A stretch of 5,163 nucleotides of DNA from Acetobacteraceae bacterium (GTDB lineage Bacteria; Pseudomonadota; Alphaproteobacteria; Acetobacterales; Acetobacteraceae), in contig DAHWNE010000387.1 of NCBI GenBank assembly GCA_027340195.1, positions 1-5,163 on the forward strand. The letters run 5' to 3'. A program made the translations under genes and the position numbers. The notes below the pieces were generated by a model that was not told where the DNA came from, did no database searches, and was given only the letters and a program-made list of their open reading frames with translations. This document shows, one piece after another, positions 1-5,163 of the stretch (the stretch's first letter is position 1; each line of letters opens with the position of its first letter).

Positions 1-388
1 CCAGCAGCCGGCGGCCGTCGGCGGTGACGTGGACCGCCTCCCCGGCCACCCGCACCCCGCCGACCGAGAGCCCGCCGGGGGCATCGGTCCAAGCACGGAA
101 CATCTCGTCGTGGTTGCCGGGGATGTAGGTCACCTCCGCGCCGGAGCGGGCATGGCGCAGGATCAGGCGCAGTACCTCGTCGTGCCAGGCGTCCCAGTAC
201 CAGGACCGGCGCAGGCGCCAGCCGTCGATCATGTCGCCCACCAGATAGAGATGCCGGCAGGTGGCGGTGCGCAGGAAATCGGCCAGGAAATCGGCGCGGC
301 AGCCGCGCGTGCCCAGATGCGCGTCAGAGATGAACACGGCGCGATAGGCGGGTCCGGGGGCGTGGGTCATGGGCCCCATGAAGCGCAT
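1..388 (-). CDS. LpxH/YbbF-like metallophosphoesterase, partial (C-terminus beyond left edge)
   Basis: This is the N-terminal 129 residues of a calcineurin-like metallophosphoesterase of the UDP-2,3-diacylglucosamine diphosphatase-like family (COG2908 type). Seen directly, counting from the ATG at 388: a first metal-binding motif SDAHLG (residues 21-26), the second motif GDMID (51-55) and GNHD (91-94). These occur in the order and spacing of a two-metal phosphoesterase site. The segment between the second and third motifs is rich in Trp, Arg and His (WRLRRSWYW, 57-65), which is typical of this family. In-frame ATGs at 388, 379 and 370 are all possible starts, and none has a clear ribosome binding site. 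Start 370 would still leave the whole domain intact. Family members cleave pyrophosphate bonds of lipid-linked substrates at the membrane. Many alphaproteobacteria use LpxI for the lipid A step, so an exact LpxH role is not assured. The gene diverges from the lipid kinase gene at 500. Confidence 0.87.
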   Translation of the reverse strand, partial: MRFMGPMTHAPGPAYRAVFISDAHLGTRGCRADFLADFLRTATCRHLYLVGDMIDGWRLRRSWYWDAWHDEVLRLILRHARSGAEVTYIPGNHDEMFRAWTDAPGGLSVGGVRVAGEAVHVTADGRRLL

Positions 389-499
389 CCGGCCCGCGTC
401 GGGCGAGTGAACATTGCATGACCGTCATCCATCACGACCATCACGAAACCATCACGCCGCCGCCATGGACCGGCAACGCAACCGTGGCATGGTTGGTTC
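389..499. promoter_or_regulatory. Divergent intergenic region with three CCATCACG direct repeats
   Basis: This 111-bp gap separates the metallophosphoesterase gene (minus) from the lipid kinase gene (plus), so it should hold both promoters. It contains three exact copies of CCATCACG, at 429-436, 438-445 and 449-456 (steps of 9 and 11 bp, close to one helical turn). That arrangement would suit a transcription factor binding one face of the DNA. I could not pick out convincing -35/-10 boxes for either direction. The regulatory reading is inference from position and repetition only. Confidence 0.35.
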
Positions 500-1372
500 A
501 TGCTGATCGTCTTCAACCCCGCCGCCGGCAACCGGCGGGTTCACCGCCTGTGGCGGGTGCTGGACATCCTGACCGCCAACGGCATCCGTTGCGAGGTGGC
601 GCGCACCTCCGCCCCGGGCGATGCCCGCGCCTTCGCCGCCGCCGCCGCCGCCGCCGGGACGCGGGTGGTGGTGGCCGCCGGCGGCGACGGCACCATCGCG
701 GAGGTCGCCGCCGGGCTGCTGGGCAGCCCGACCGCGCTCGGGGTGATCCCGCTCGGGACGGCGAATGTGCTGGCGCTGGAACATGATCTGCCGCGGGCGC
801 CGCGCGCCATCGCCGCCGCGCTGGCCTTCGCCCGCACCCGCCCGCTCTGGCCCGGACTCGCCCGCGACCGCGCGGGGGGAGAGTTGCTGTTCACCCAGAT
901 GCTGGGGTTCGGCTTCGATGCCGCGGTGGTGGCGCGGGTCGGCACCCGGCTCAAGCGCGCCCTGGGACGCGGCGCCTACGCGGTGCAGACGTTGCGGACC
1001 CTGTTCGATCACGAGTTCGCGCCGATCCGGGTGTGCATCGATGGCGCGGACACCACCGCCGCCGGGGTGATCGTGACCAAGGGGCGGCTCTATGCCGGCC
1101 CCTATCCGCTGGCGCCGGAGGCGGATGCCGGGGCGCCGGGGTTTTCGGTGGTGCTGTTCGACCGCGCGGGCCCGTGGGCGGTGGCGGCCTATGCGGCGTC
1201 GCTGTTCGCCGGGCGGCTGCCGCGCGCGCCGGGATTGCGGCGGGTGCGGGCGGGGATGCTGAGCCTGCCGGGCAATGCGCCGCTGGCCGCGCAGGCCGAC
1301 GGGGACCGGGTCGGGCACGACCTGGTCGGCATCACCGACGCGCCCGCGCCGCTGCGGCTGGTGGTGGGCTGA
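500..1372 (+). CDS. Diacylglycerol/lipid kinase family protein
   Basis: This 290-residue protein has the hallmarks of the DAGK catalytic/LCB5-like lipid kinase family (YegS/DgkB/BmrU relatives), which transfer phosphate from ATP to a lipid hydroxyl at the cytoplasmic face of the membrane. Seen directly: an N-terminal strand and turn LIVFNPAAGN (2-11), the nucleotide-binding GGDGT (61-65), PLGTAN (84-89), GFGFDA (136-141) opening the second domain, and a late QADGD (265-269) matching the family's conserved acidic C-terminal motif. Length is normal for the family (about 290-330). The ATG at 500 begins directly before the first conserved strand. No good ribosome binding site precedes it and no upstream in-frame start was found back to 470. 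Seven consecutive GCC codons encode Ala46-52. The divergent neighbour is a phosphoesterase that also belongs to a lipid-acting family. The substrate (diacylglycerol, sphingoid base or other) cannot be told from sequence. Confidence 0.92.
   Translation: MLIVFNPAAGNRRVHRLWRVLDILTANGIRCEVARTSAPGDARAFAAAAAAAGTRVVVAAGGDGTIAEVAAGLLGSPTALGVIPLGTANVLALEHDLPRAPRAIAAALAFARTRPLWPGLARDRAGGELLFTQMLGFGFDAAVVARVGTRLKRALGRGAYAVQTLRTLFDHEFAPIRVCIDGADTTAAGVIVTKGRLYAGPYPLAPEADAGAPGFSVVLFDRAGPWAVAAYAASLFAGRLPRAPGLRRVRAGMLSLPGNAPLAAQADGDRVGHDLVGITDAPAPLRLVVG
635..655 (+). repeat. (GCC)7 trinucleotide repeat in the lipid kinase gene
   Basis: Seven perfect GCC units, in frame, encode Ala46-Ala52 in the helix or linker just before the strand leading to GGDGT. 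Gain or loss of units would change protein length without a frameshift. In a genome this GC-rich such runs may be chance. Confidence 0.85.
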
Positions 1373-1445
1373 AGGCCGGCGCCCCGTTGCGCGACCCGCC
1401 GCGTCCCCTCATTCTCCGCCCCTGACGCCCGTTCAGGACCGCCCC

Positions 1446-2276
1446 ATGCCCTCCCCCCTGCATTTCATCTCCGGCCTGCCCCGCTCCGGCTCCACCCTGC
1501 TCGCCGCCCTGCTGCGCCAGAACCCGCGCTTTCACGCCGGCATGACGAGCCCGGTCGGCGCCCTCTACATGGCGCTGGAAGGCGCGCTGTCGCGGCGCAA
1601 CGAAGCCGCCGTGTTCATCGACGAGACCCATCGCCACGACGTCCTGCGCGGCCTGTTCGAAAGCTACTACCGCCGGCTGTTGCCCGAGAAACTGGTCTTC
1701 GACACCAACCGCGCGTGGTGTGCCAAGCTGCCCGCGCTCACCCGGCTGTTTCCGGAATGCCGCGTGATCTGCTGCGTCCGCGCCATTCCCTGGATCATGG
1801 ATTCGGTCGAACGCCTGGTCCGCCGCAACGCGTTCGAATTGTCCGGGATGTTCGGCTACGAGGCGGGCGGCACCGTGTTCACCCGGGTCAATCGCCTCGC
1901 CGCCGGCGACGGCATGGTGGGGTTCGCGCTCGACGCGCTCAAGGAGGCGTTCTATGGCGAGCAGGCGAAGCGGCTGATCCTGGTGGAATACCAGGCGCTG
2001 ACGCGCGCCCCGGCGGAGACCATGCGCCTGCTCTACGAGCAGCTGGGCGAGCCCCATTTCGCGCATGATTTCGAGCATGTCGAATACGAGGCCGACGCCT
2101 TCGACCTCGCGCTCGGCACGCCCGGGCTGCATCAGGTGCGGCGCAGGGTGGAATGGATCGAACGGAACTCGGTGCTGCCGCCGGAGCTGTTCAACCGGTT
2201 CCAGAACGATGCGTTCTGGCGGGTGGCCGAGAACAACCTCCACGCCGTGCCGGTGATCGCCTACCGGGAGGGCTGA
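1446..2276 (+). CDS. PAPS-dependent sulfotransferase family protein
   Basis: This 276-residue protein resembles bacterial members of the sulfotransferase superfamily, which transfer a sulfuryl group from PAPS to a hydroxyl or amine acceptor. Seen directly: the 5'-phosphosulfate-binding loop GLPRSGSTLL (10-19) at the N-terminus, and a 3'-phosphate-binding segment CCVRAIPWIMDSVERLV (109-125) in which Arg112 and Ser120 are eight residues apart, as in characterised sulfotransferases. GTPGLHQVRRRVEW (224-237) lies where cofactor-contacting basic residues occur near the C-terminus. The ATG at 1446 is chosen because AGGA at 1435-1438 sits 7 nt upstream and the P-loop-like motif follows at the usual distance. 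The frame is open further upstream but those residues overlap the kinase gene and look unlike protein. No signal peptide or membrane segment is seen, so it is probably cytoplasmic. The acceptor is unknown. It lies 73 bp after the lipid kinase gene on the same strand, so co-transcription is possible. Confidence 0.9.
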   Translation: MPSPLHFISGLPRSGSTLLAALLRQNPRFHAGMTSPVGALYMALEGALSRRNEAAVFIDETHRHDVLRGLFESYYRRLLPEKLVFDTNRAWCAKLPALTRLFPECRVICCVRAIPWIMDSVERLVRRNAFELSGMFGYEAGGTVFTRVNRLAAGDGMVGFALDALKEAFYGEQAKRLILVEYQALTRAPAETMRLLYEQLGEPHFAHDFEHVEYEADAFDLALGTPGLHQVRRRVEWIERNSVLPPELFNRFQNDAFWRVAENNLHAVPVIAYREG

Positions 2277-2659
2277 TCGGGCGCCGGCGCCAGCATCGGC
2301 CCGAGCCGGCGCCCGGCAAAGAGATGCACGTGCAGGTGCGGCACCTCCTGGTGCGAATCCGGCCCCGCGTTGGCCAGCAGCCGGTAGCCCGGCGCCTCCA
2401 GCCCCAGAAGCCGCGCCACCCGCCCCACCGCGCGGACGAACCCGGCGATCTCCGCCTCCGAGGCCGTGGCCGAGAAATCCGCGAAGGAACAATACCGTCC
2501 CTTCGGGATCACCAACACATGCACCGGCGCCTGCGGGTTGATGTCGTGGAACGCCAGCGCCCACTCGTCCTCATGGACTTTCCGGCACGGGATCTCGCCG
2601 CGCAGGATGCGCGCGAAGACGTTGGTATCGTCATAGGGCGGCAATCCGGACACGGCCAT
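2261..2659 (-). CDS. HIT-family (histidine triad) nucleotide-binding protein, HINT-like
   Basis: This 132-residue protein is of the HINT branch of the HIT superfamily, cytosolic nucleoside phosphoramidases or AMP-lysine hydrolases acting on purine nucleotides. Seen directly: an N-terminal segment NVFARILRGEIPCRKVHED (13-31) typical of HINT proteins, then INPQAPVHVLVIPK (40-53), Asn97, and the histidine triad PHLHVHLF (107-114) with His108, His110 and His112, the last being the family's nucleophile position. Length is near the usual 110-140. The ATG at 2659 is chosen because GGGGGA (2666-2671 on the opposite strand) lies 6 nt upstream and homology-like sequence starts there. A longer in-frame start at 2785 would run through hisE. 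The gene starts 13 bp after the hisE stop and is probably the last gene of the his operon. Its 3' end overlaps the convergent sulfotransferase gene by 16 bp. A link to histidine-pathway nucleotides is inference. Confidence 0.93.
   Translation of the reverse strand: MAVSGLPPYDDTNVFARILRGEIPCRKVHEDEWALAFHDINPQAPVHVLVIPKGRYCSFADFSATASEAEIAGFVRAVGRVARLLGLEAPGYRLLANAGPDSHQEVPHLHVHLFAGRRLGPMLAPAPDQPSR
2278..2315 (+). terminator. GC-rich hairpin just after the sulfotransferase stop codon
   Basis: A perfect inverted repeat has arms CGGGCGCCGGC (2278-2288) and GCCGGCGCCCG (2305-2315) around a 16-nt loop. It begins 2 nt after the sulfotransferase TGA (2274-2276). There is no U-tract after it, so it is not a textbook intrinsic terminator. 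It may still pause polymerase or protect the 3' end. It lies inside the opposing HIT coding region, so some of the symmetry could come from codons for Arg, Gly, Pro and Ala. Confidence 0.4.
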
Positions 2660-2672
2660 CTTCGGTCCCCCG

Positions 2673-3161
2673 TCATGGAATCTTGGTGGTGGCCACTCCG
2701 GCGCGACCGGGCAGCTTCTCGGCGCGGGCGGCCTTCTCGGCGATGCCGCTGATTCCCTCGCGCCGGCGCAGCTCGGCCCAGACATGCTCGGGCGTAATCC
2801 CGGCGGCCACCCACAGCACCATCAGGTGATACAGCACGTCGGCGCTTTCCGCGACCACCGCCTCCGGGTTGCCGGCGACCGCCTCGATCAGGCACTCCAC
2901 CGCCTCCTCGCCGAATTTCTGCGCCACCTTGGCCACCCCGCGCGACAGCAGCCGCGCCGAGTGGCTCACCGCAGGGTCGGCTTCGCGCCGCGAGAGCACC
3001 ACCTCGAACAGCCGGTCCAGCACCCCCGCCCCGGGTCCGATGGCGAGCGGCGCGTTCGGCGGCGGGACGGATGCCGGCTTGCGGCGGCGCTTTTCCGCCC
3101 CGCCGCGCTTCCCGGCGCCGGATTTGGCCTTGGTGCCGGACTTACGACTTGCCTTGGCCAT
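2673..3161 (-). CDS. hisE: Phosphoribosyl-ATP pyrophosphatase with basic N-terminal extension
   Basis: HisE hydrolyses phosphoribosyl-ATP to phosphoribosyl-AMP and pyrophosphate, the second step of histidine synthesis, in the cytoplasm. Seen directly: an all-helical MazG-like domain from about residue 47 (VLDRLFEVV), with KFGEEAVE (82-89) and ESADVLYH (105-112) giving the EExxE...ExxD magnesium-binding pattern (Glu85, Glu86, Glu89, Glu105, Asp108). The domain ends with [13 protein letters not shown] (131-143). There is no HisI domain, so this is the stand-alone form. The protein is 162 residues, whereas stand-alone HisE is usually about 90-110. The extra 46 residues at the front are Lys/Arg/Ala/Pro-rich, with 12 basic residues in the first 28. 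The ATG at 3161 lies 2 nt after the hisF stop, favouring translational coupling. A GTG at 3023 (Val47) would give a normal-length enzyme, so the true start is uncertain. Confidence 0.94.
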   Translation of the reverse strand: MAKASRKSGTKAKSGAGKRGGAEKRRRKPASVPPPNAPLAIGPGAGVLDRLFEVVLSRREADPAVSHSARLLSRGVAKVAQKFGEEAVECLIEAVAGNPEAVVAESADVLYHLMVLWVAAGITPEHVWAELRRREGISGIAEKAARAEKLPGRAGVATTKIP

Positions 3162-3163
3162 GC

Positions 3164-3943
3164 TCAGGCCGCCGCCAGCGGTGGGGCGAGTTGCCGCACC
3201 GGCAGCCCGGCGGCGGCCAGCGCGTCCTTGACCTCGGCGATGCGGAAGGTACCGAAATGAAACACGCTGGCGGCGAGCAGCCCGGTCGCCCCGGCGCGCG
3301 CGCCTTCCACGAAATGGGCCAGGGTGCCGACCCCGCCGGAGGCCACCACGGGCACCCGCACCGCGCCGCATACCGCGCGGAGCAGCGGCAGGTCGAACCC
3401 CGCCCCGGTGCCGTCGCGGTCCATGCTGGTCAGCAGGATCTCGCCGGCGCCGGAGGCGGCCACCTGGCGGCACCAGTCGAGCACATCGATCCCGGTGCCC
3501 CGACGCCCGCCATGCGTGAAGACCTCCCAGCGTCCGGGGCCGGCGGCCTTGGCATCCACCGCCACCACCACGCATTGGCTGCCGAATTTCTCCGCCGCCT
3601 CCGCCACCAGCGCCGGGCGCGCCACGGCGGCCGAGTTGATGCTGCATTTGTCGGCCCCGGCCAGAAGCAGCCGGCGCATATCCTCCACGCTGCGCACCCC
3701 GCCGCCGACGGTCAGCGGCAGGAACACCCGCGCCGCCGTGCGCGCGACCACATCGAGGATGGTGTCGCGGTTCTCGGAGCTGGCGGTGATGTCGAGGAAG
3801 GTGAGCTCATCGGCCCCGGCGGCGTCATAGAGCGCAGCCTGTTCCACCGGATCGCCGGCATCGCGGAGCGCGACGAAATTCACGCCCTTGACGACCCTTC
3901 CATCCTTCACGTCCAGACAGGGGATGACGCGCAGCTTCAGCAT
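3164..3943 (-). CDS. hisF: Imidazole glycerol phosphate synthase cyclase subunit
   Basis: HisF is the (beta/alpha)8-barrel cyclase that, with the HisH glutaminase, turns PRFAR and ammonia into imidazole-glycerol phosphate and AICAR, feeding both histidine and purine synthesis. Seen directly: [20 protein letters not shown] at the N-terminus with catalytic Asp11, the HisH-interface and barrel segment [10 protein letters not shown] (46-55), the phosphate-binding TVGGGVRS (78-85), and VVVAVDAK (125-132) with catalytic Asp130. A second phosphate site follows at VVASGGVG in the later half. At 259 residues it is the usual length (about 250-260). The ATG at 3943 is supported by the conserved N-terminus and by an in-frame TGA 21 nt upstream. 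No strong ribosome binding site is seen. It is 112 bp downstream of hisA, the only loose spacing in the cluster, and 2 bp ahead of hisE. HisH is not in the window. Confidence 0.98.
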   Translation of the reverse strand: MLKLRVIPCLDVKDGRVVKGVNFVALRDAGDPVEQAALYDAAGADELTFLDITASSENRDTILDVVARTAARVFLPLTVGGGVRSVEDMRRLLLAGADKCSINSAAVARPALVAEAAEKFGSQCVVVAVDAKAAGPGRWEVFTHGGRRGTGIDVLDWCRQVAASGAGEILLTSMDRDGTGAGFDLPLLRAVCGAVRVPVVASGGVGTLAHFVEGARAGATGLLAASVFHFGTFRIAEVKDALAAAGLPVRQLAPPLAAA

Positions 3944-3955
3944 GACGACAGAATT

Positions 3956-3984
3956 CTTACACCCTCATGGCGTGACCGAGGCAA
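3956..3984 (-). promoter_or_regulatory. Weak promoter-like sequence ahead of hisF
   Basis: On the minus strand TTGCCT (3979-3984) and TGTAAG (3956-3961) are separated by exactly 17 nt, matching the sigma-70 consensus boxes at 4 of 6 positions each. The -10-like box ends 12 nt before the hisF ATG, so a transcript would have almost no leader. The match may be chance. Confidence 0.2.
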
Positions 3985-3995
3985 GCCCTCTCATG

Positions 3996-4028
3996 TCGCG
4001 CGCCGCCGCCCGCCAACCCGGCGCGCGA
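3996..4028 (-). repeat. Hairpin in the hisA-hisF gap (promoter-distal)
   Basis: A perfect 9-bp inverted repeat has plus-strand arms TCGCGCGCC (3996-4004) and GGCGCGCGA (4020-4028) with a 15-nt loop. It lies 3 nt from the larger hairpin at the hisA stop. No U-run follows on the minus strand, so a classical intrinsic terminator is unlikely. A role in mRNA stability or partial attenuation before hisF is inference. Confidence 0.5.
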
Positions 4029-4031
4029 GAG

Positions 4032-4074
4032 CGGCCGGCCGCACAGCCGAAAGCGTTAGCTGTCCGGCCGGCCG
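4032..4074 (-). repeat. Long hairpin with the hisA stop codon in its loop
   Basis: The plus-strand arms are 4032-4047 and 4059-4074. Ten outer base pairs (built on GGCCGGCC), one C-C mismatch and five inner pairs (ACAGC with GCTGT) give 15 of 16 paired positions around an 11-nt loop. The hisA stop codon (4056-4058) lies in that loop and the last codons of hisA form one arm. Each outer arm also contains its own 12-bp palindrome built on GGCCGGCC. There is no U-tract, so it is more likely a stability or attenuation element than a full terminator. Confidence 0.6.
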
Positions 4075-4808
4075 GTATCCCGCAACGCCGCCAGCGCCGC
4101 GGCAGGATCGAGTCGCCCATCGTAGAGCGCGCGGCCCACCACCACACCCGCCAACGAGGTCCCGGGCGCCGCCGCCCGCAGCGCCAGCAGATCATCGAGC
4201 CCCGCCACGCCGCCGGAGGCGATCACCGGCACCGAGACCAGCCGCGCCAGCGCGAGGGTCTGTTCCAGATTGACCCCGCCCAGCATCCCGTCACGGGCGA
4301 TGTCGGTGCAGATCAGCGCCGCCGCGCCGGCATCCGCCATCCGTCGGGCGAGTTCGCCCGCCGCGAGGTCGGTGGTCTCGGCCCAGCCCTCGGTCGCCAC
4401 CATGCCGTCGCGGGAATCGATGCCGACCACGATCCGGCCCGGAAAGCGGCGGCAGGCGGCACGCACCAGCTCCGGGTCGCGGGCGGCGACGCTGCCCAGG
4501 ATCAACCGGCTCACACCGGCGGCGAGCCAGGTCTCGATCGCGCCCATGTCGCGGATGCCGCCGCCGAGCTGGACCGGGATCTCCACCGCCGCCAGGATCG
4601 CGCGCACCGCGTCCCCGTTCACCGAGCGCCCGGCGAAGGCGCCGTTGAGATCGACCACATGCAGCCAGCCGAACCCCGCCGCCGCCCAGGCGCGCGCCTG
4701 CGCCGCCGGGTCCTCGGCATAGACGGTGGCCTCCGCCATCGCGCCCCGGCGCAGCCGCACGCATTGCCCGTCCTTCAGATCGATCGCCGGATAGAGGGTC
4801 AGGCTCAT
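4056..4808 (-). CDS. hisA: ProFAR isomerase (phosphoribosylformimino-AICAR-P isomerase)
   Basis: HisA is the (beta/alpha)8-barrel enzyme that isomerises ProFAR to PRFAR, the substrate of the HisF/HisH complex. Seen directly: [15 protein letters not shown] (5-19) with catalytic Asp10, [12 protein letters not shown] (49-60), the phosphate-binding QLGGGIRD (80-87), and VVGIDSRDG (127-135) with the second catalytic Asp at 131. [13 protein letters not shown] lies in the second half, followed by VIASGGV for the other phosphate site. HisA and HisF are ancient paralogues and the two halves can be matched here. At 250 residues it is of normal length (about 240-250). The ATG at 4808 overlaps the stop of the preceding GNAT gene (ATGA), with GGAAAG at 4814-4819 (minus strand) 5 nt upstream as a ribosome binding site. 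The 3' end is built into a strong hairpin. Confidence 0.98.
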   Translation of the reverse strand: MSLTLYPAIDLKDGQCVRLRRGAMAEATVYAEDPAAQARAWAAAGFGWLHVVDLNGAFAGRSVNGDAVRAILAAVEIPVQLGGGIRDMGAIETWLAAGVSRLILGSVAARDPELVRAACRRFPGRIVVGIDSRDGMVATEGWAETTDLAAGELARRMADAGAAALICTDIARDGMLGGVNLEQTLALARLVSVPVIASGGVAGLDDLLALRAAAPGTSLAGVVVGRALYDGRLDPAAALAALRDTGRPDS

Positions 4809-5163
4809 CCGCGCTTTCCGCTCGGTTGCAGCAGCTTGTAATAGAAATACCCGCGCACCGTGCGCCCCTCGACCCGCGCATAGGCCGGATGCACCCCCCA
4901 GCGCACGAACCCCAGCGATTCGTAAAGATGCAGCGCCGCGGCCTGGGTTTCGCGCACGTCCAGGTTCAGCACGTGGTAGCCCAACGCGCGCGCCGCCTCC
5001 TCCACATGCTGCGTCAGCAGCCGCGCCATGCCGTGCCCGCGCGCGTAGGGCGCGACGAAACTGTGCATCAGGGTGGCGGCGAAGGCCTGTGCCTCGTTGT
5101 TCCGTGGCGGGCGGACCAGCTGCGCCGAGCCGACGATGCTGCCGTTGAGCCGGGCCAGGAACA
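4805..5163 (-). CDS. GNAT-family N-acetyltransferase, partial (N-terminus beyond right edge)
   Basis: This is the C-terminal 119 residues of a GNAT acetyltransferase, which transfers acetyl from acetyl-CoA to an amine on a small molecule or protein. The frame is open through the right edge, so the internal ATG at 5068 is not the start. Seen directly: a strand GSIVGSAQL near the window edge, then motif A with the pyrophosphate-binding turn [10 protein letters not shown] (RxxGxA type), [20 protein letters not shown] as the motif B region with the typical Tyr-x-x-x-Gly-Phe, and a closing YFYYKLL strand. It overlaps hisA by 4 bp (ATGA), so it is very likely translated together with it and is part of the his operon. 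Its substrate is unknown. No histidine-pathway step needs an acetyltransferase, so its place here is probably historical or regulatory. Confidence 0.9.
   Translation of the reverse strand, partial: FLARLNGSIVGSAQLVRPPRNNEAQAFAATLMHSFVAPYARGHGMARLLTQHVEEAARALGYHVLNLDVRETQAAALHLYESLGFVRWGVHPAYARVEGRTVRGYFYYKLLQPSGKRG

Noticed and set aside
429..456. CCATCACG repeats as a CRISPR-like array
   Set aside because: The repeats are only 8 bp with 1-3 bp between them. There are no spacers and no cas genes.
452..1318. A minus-strand open frame opposite the lipid kinase gene
   Set aside because: It is the Arg/Gly/His-rich complement of a well-supported kinase gene with intact motifs, so it is a shadow.
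1373..1445. A terminator or promoter between the lipid kinase and sulfotransferase genes
   Set aside because: I see no stem with a T-run and no convincing -35/-10 pair in these 73 bp, only a ribosome binding site near 1435.
1332..2564. A 410-codon minus-strand open frame opposite the sulfotransferase gene
   Set aside because: Its translation is low-complexity Gly/Ala/Arg/His-rich with no recognisable motif, and the plus strand here encodes a clear sulfotransferase. Long antisense frames are expected at this GC content.
3965..3994. A tiny minus-strand leader peptide ahead of hisF, starting at the ATG at 3994, as in his attenuators
   Set aside because: The nine-codon frame has no run of His codons and no ribosome binding site that I can see, and the nearby hairpins lie upstream of it rather than after it.
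3071..4273. A 400-codon plus-strand open frame across hisE, hisF and hisA
   Set aside because: It is antisense to three unmistakable his genes, is compositionally biased (Arg/Pro/Ala/His) and lacks any family motif.
4805..5068. A short GNAT protein starting at the ATG at 5068
   Set aside because: The frame stays open to the window edge and the upstream residues match a GNAT fold strand, so this ATG is internal and the gene is cut by the window.

Overview
This is a very GC-rich window (roughly 70% by impression) of ordinary bacterial chromosome. The histidine gene order hisA-hisF-hisE with a stand-alone hisE, the codon use (third positions almost all G or C) and the neighbouring genes suggest an alphaproteobacterium, perhaps Rhodospirillales/Acetobacteraceae. 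The taxonomic placement is inference. No tRNA, rRNA, CRISPR array, insertion sequence or phage gene is visible, and I find no convincing new multi-gene system.

Left part (1-1372): two genes diverge from a 111-bp intergenic region. On the minus strand is the N-terminal part of an LpxH/YbbF-like metallophosphoesterase, cut by the window edge. On the plus strand is a complete lipid/diacylglycerol kinase-family protein. The gap holds three short direct repeats (CCATCACG) that may be an operator. Both proteins belong to families acting on lipids or lipid headgroups, so a membrane-lipid locus is plausible.

Middle (1446-2276): a plus-strand sulfotransferase of the PAPS-dependent type, with both cofactor motifs intact and substrate unknown. 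It converges on the next cluster and overlaps its last gene by 16 bp. A GC-rich hairpin follows its stop codon.

Right part (2261-5163, all minus strand): a histidine-biosynthesis operon read right to left: GNAT acetyltransferase (cut by the window edge), hisA, hisF, hisE, and a HIT-family nucleotide-binding protein. Spacings are tight: a 4-bp ATGA overlap between the GNAT gene and hisA, 2 bp between hisF and hisE, and 13 bp between hisE and the HIT gene. The exception is the 112-bp hisA-hisF gap, which contains two adjacent strong hairpins, one with the hisA stop codon in its loop. HisE hydrolyses phosphoribosyl-ATP, HisA isomerises ProFAR to PRFAR, and HisF (with HisH, not in the window) makes imidazole-glycerol phosphate and AICAR. 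HisE has an unusual, strongly basic N-terminal extension. The HIT protein may handle nucleotide by-products, but that is speculation.
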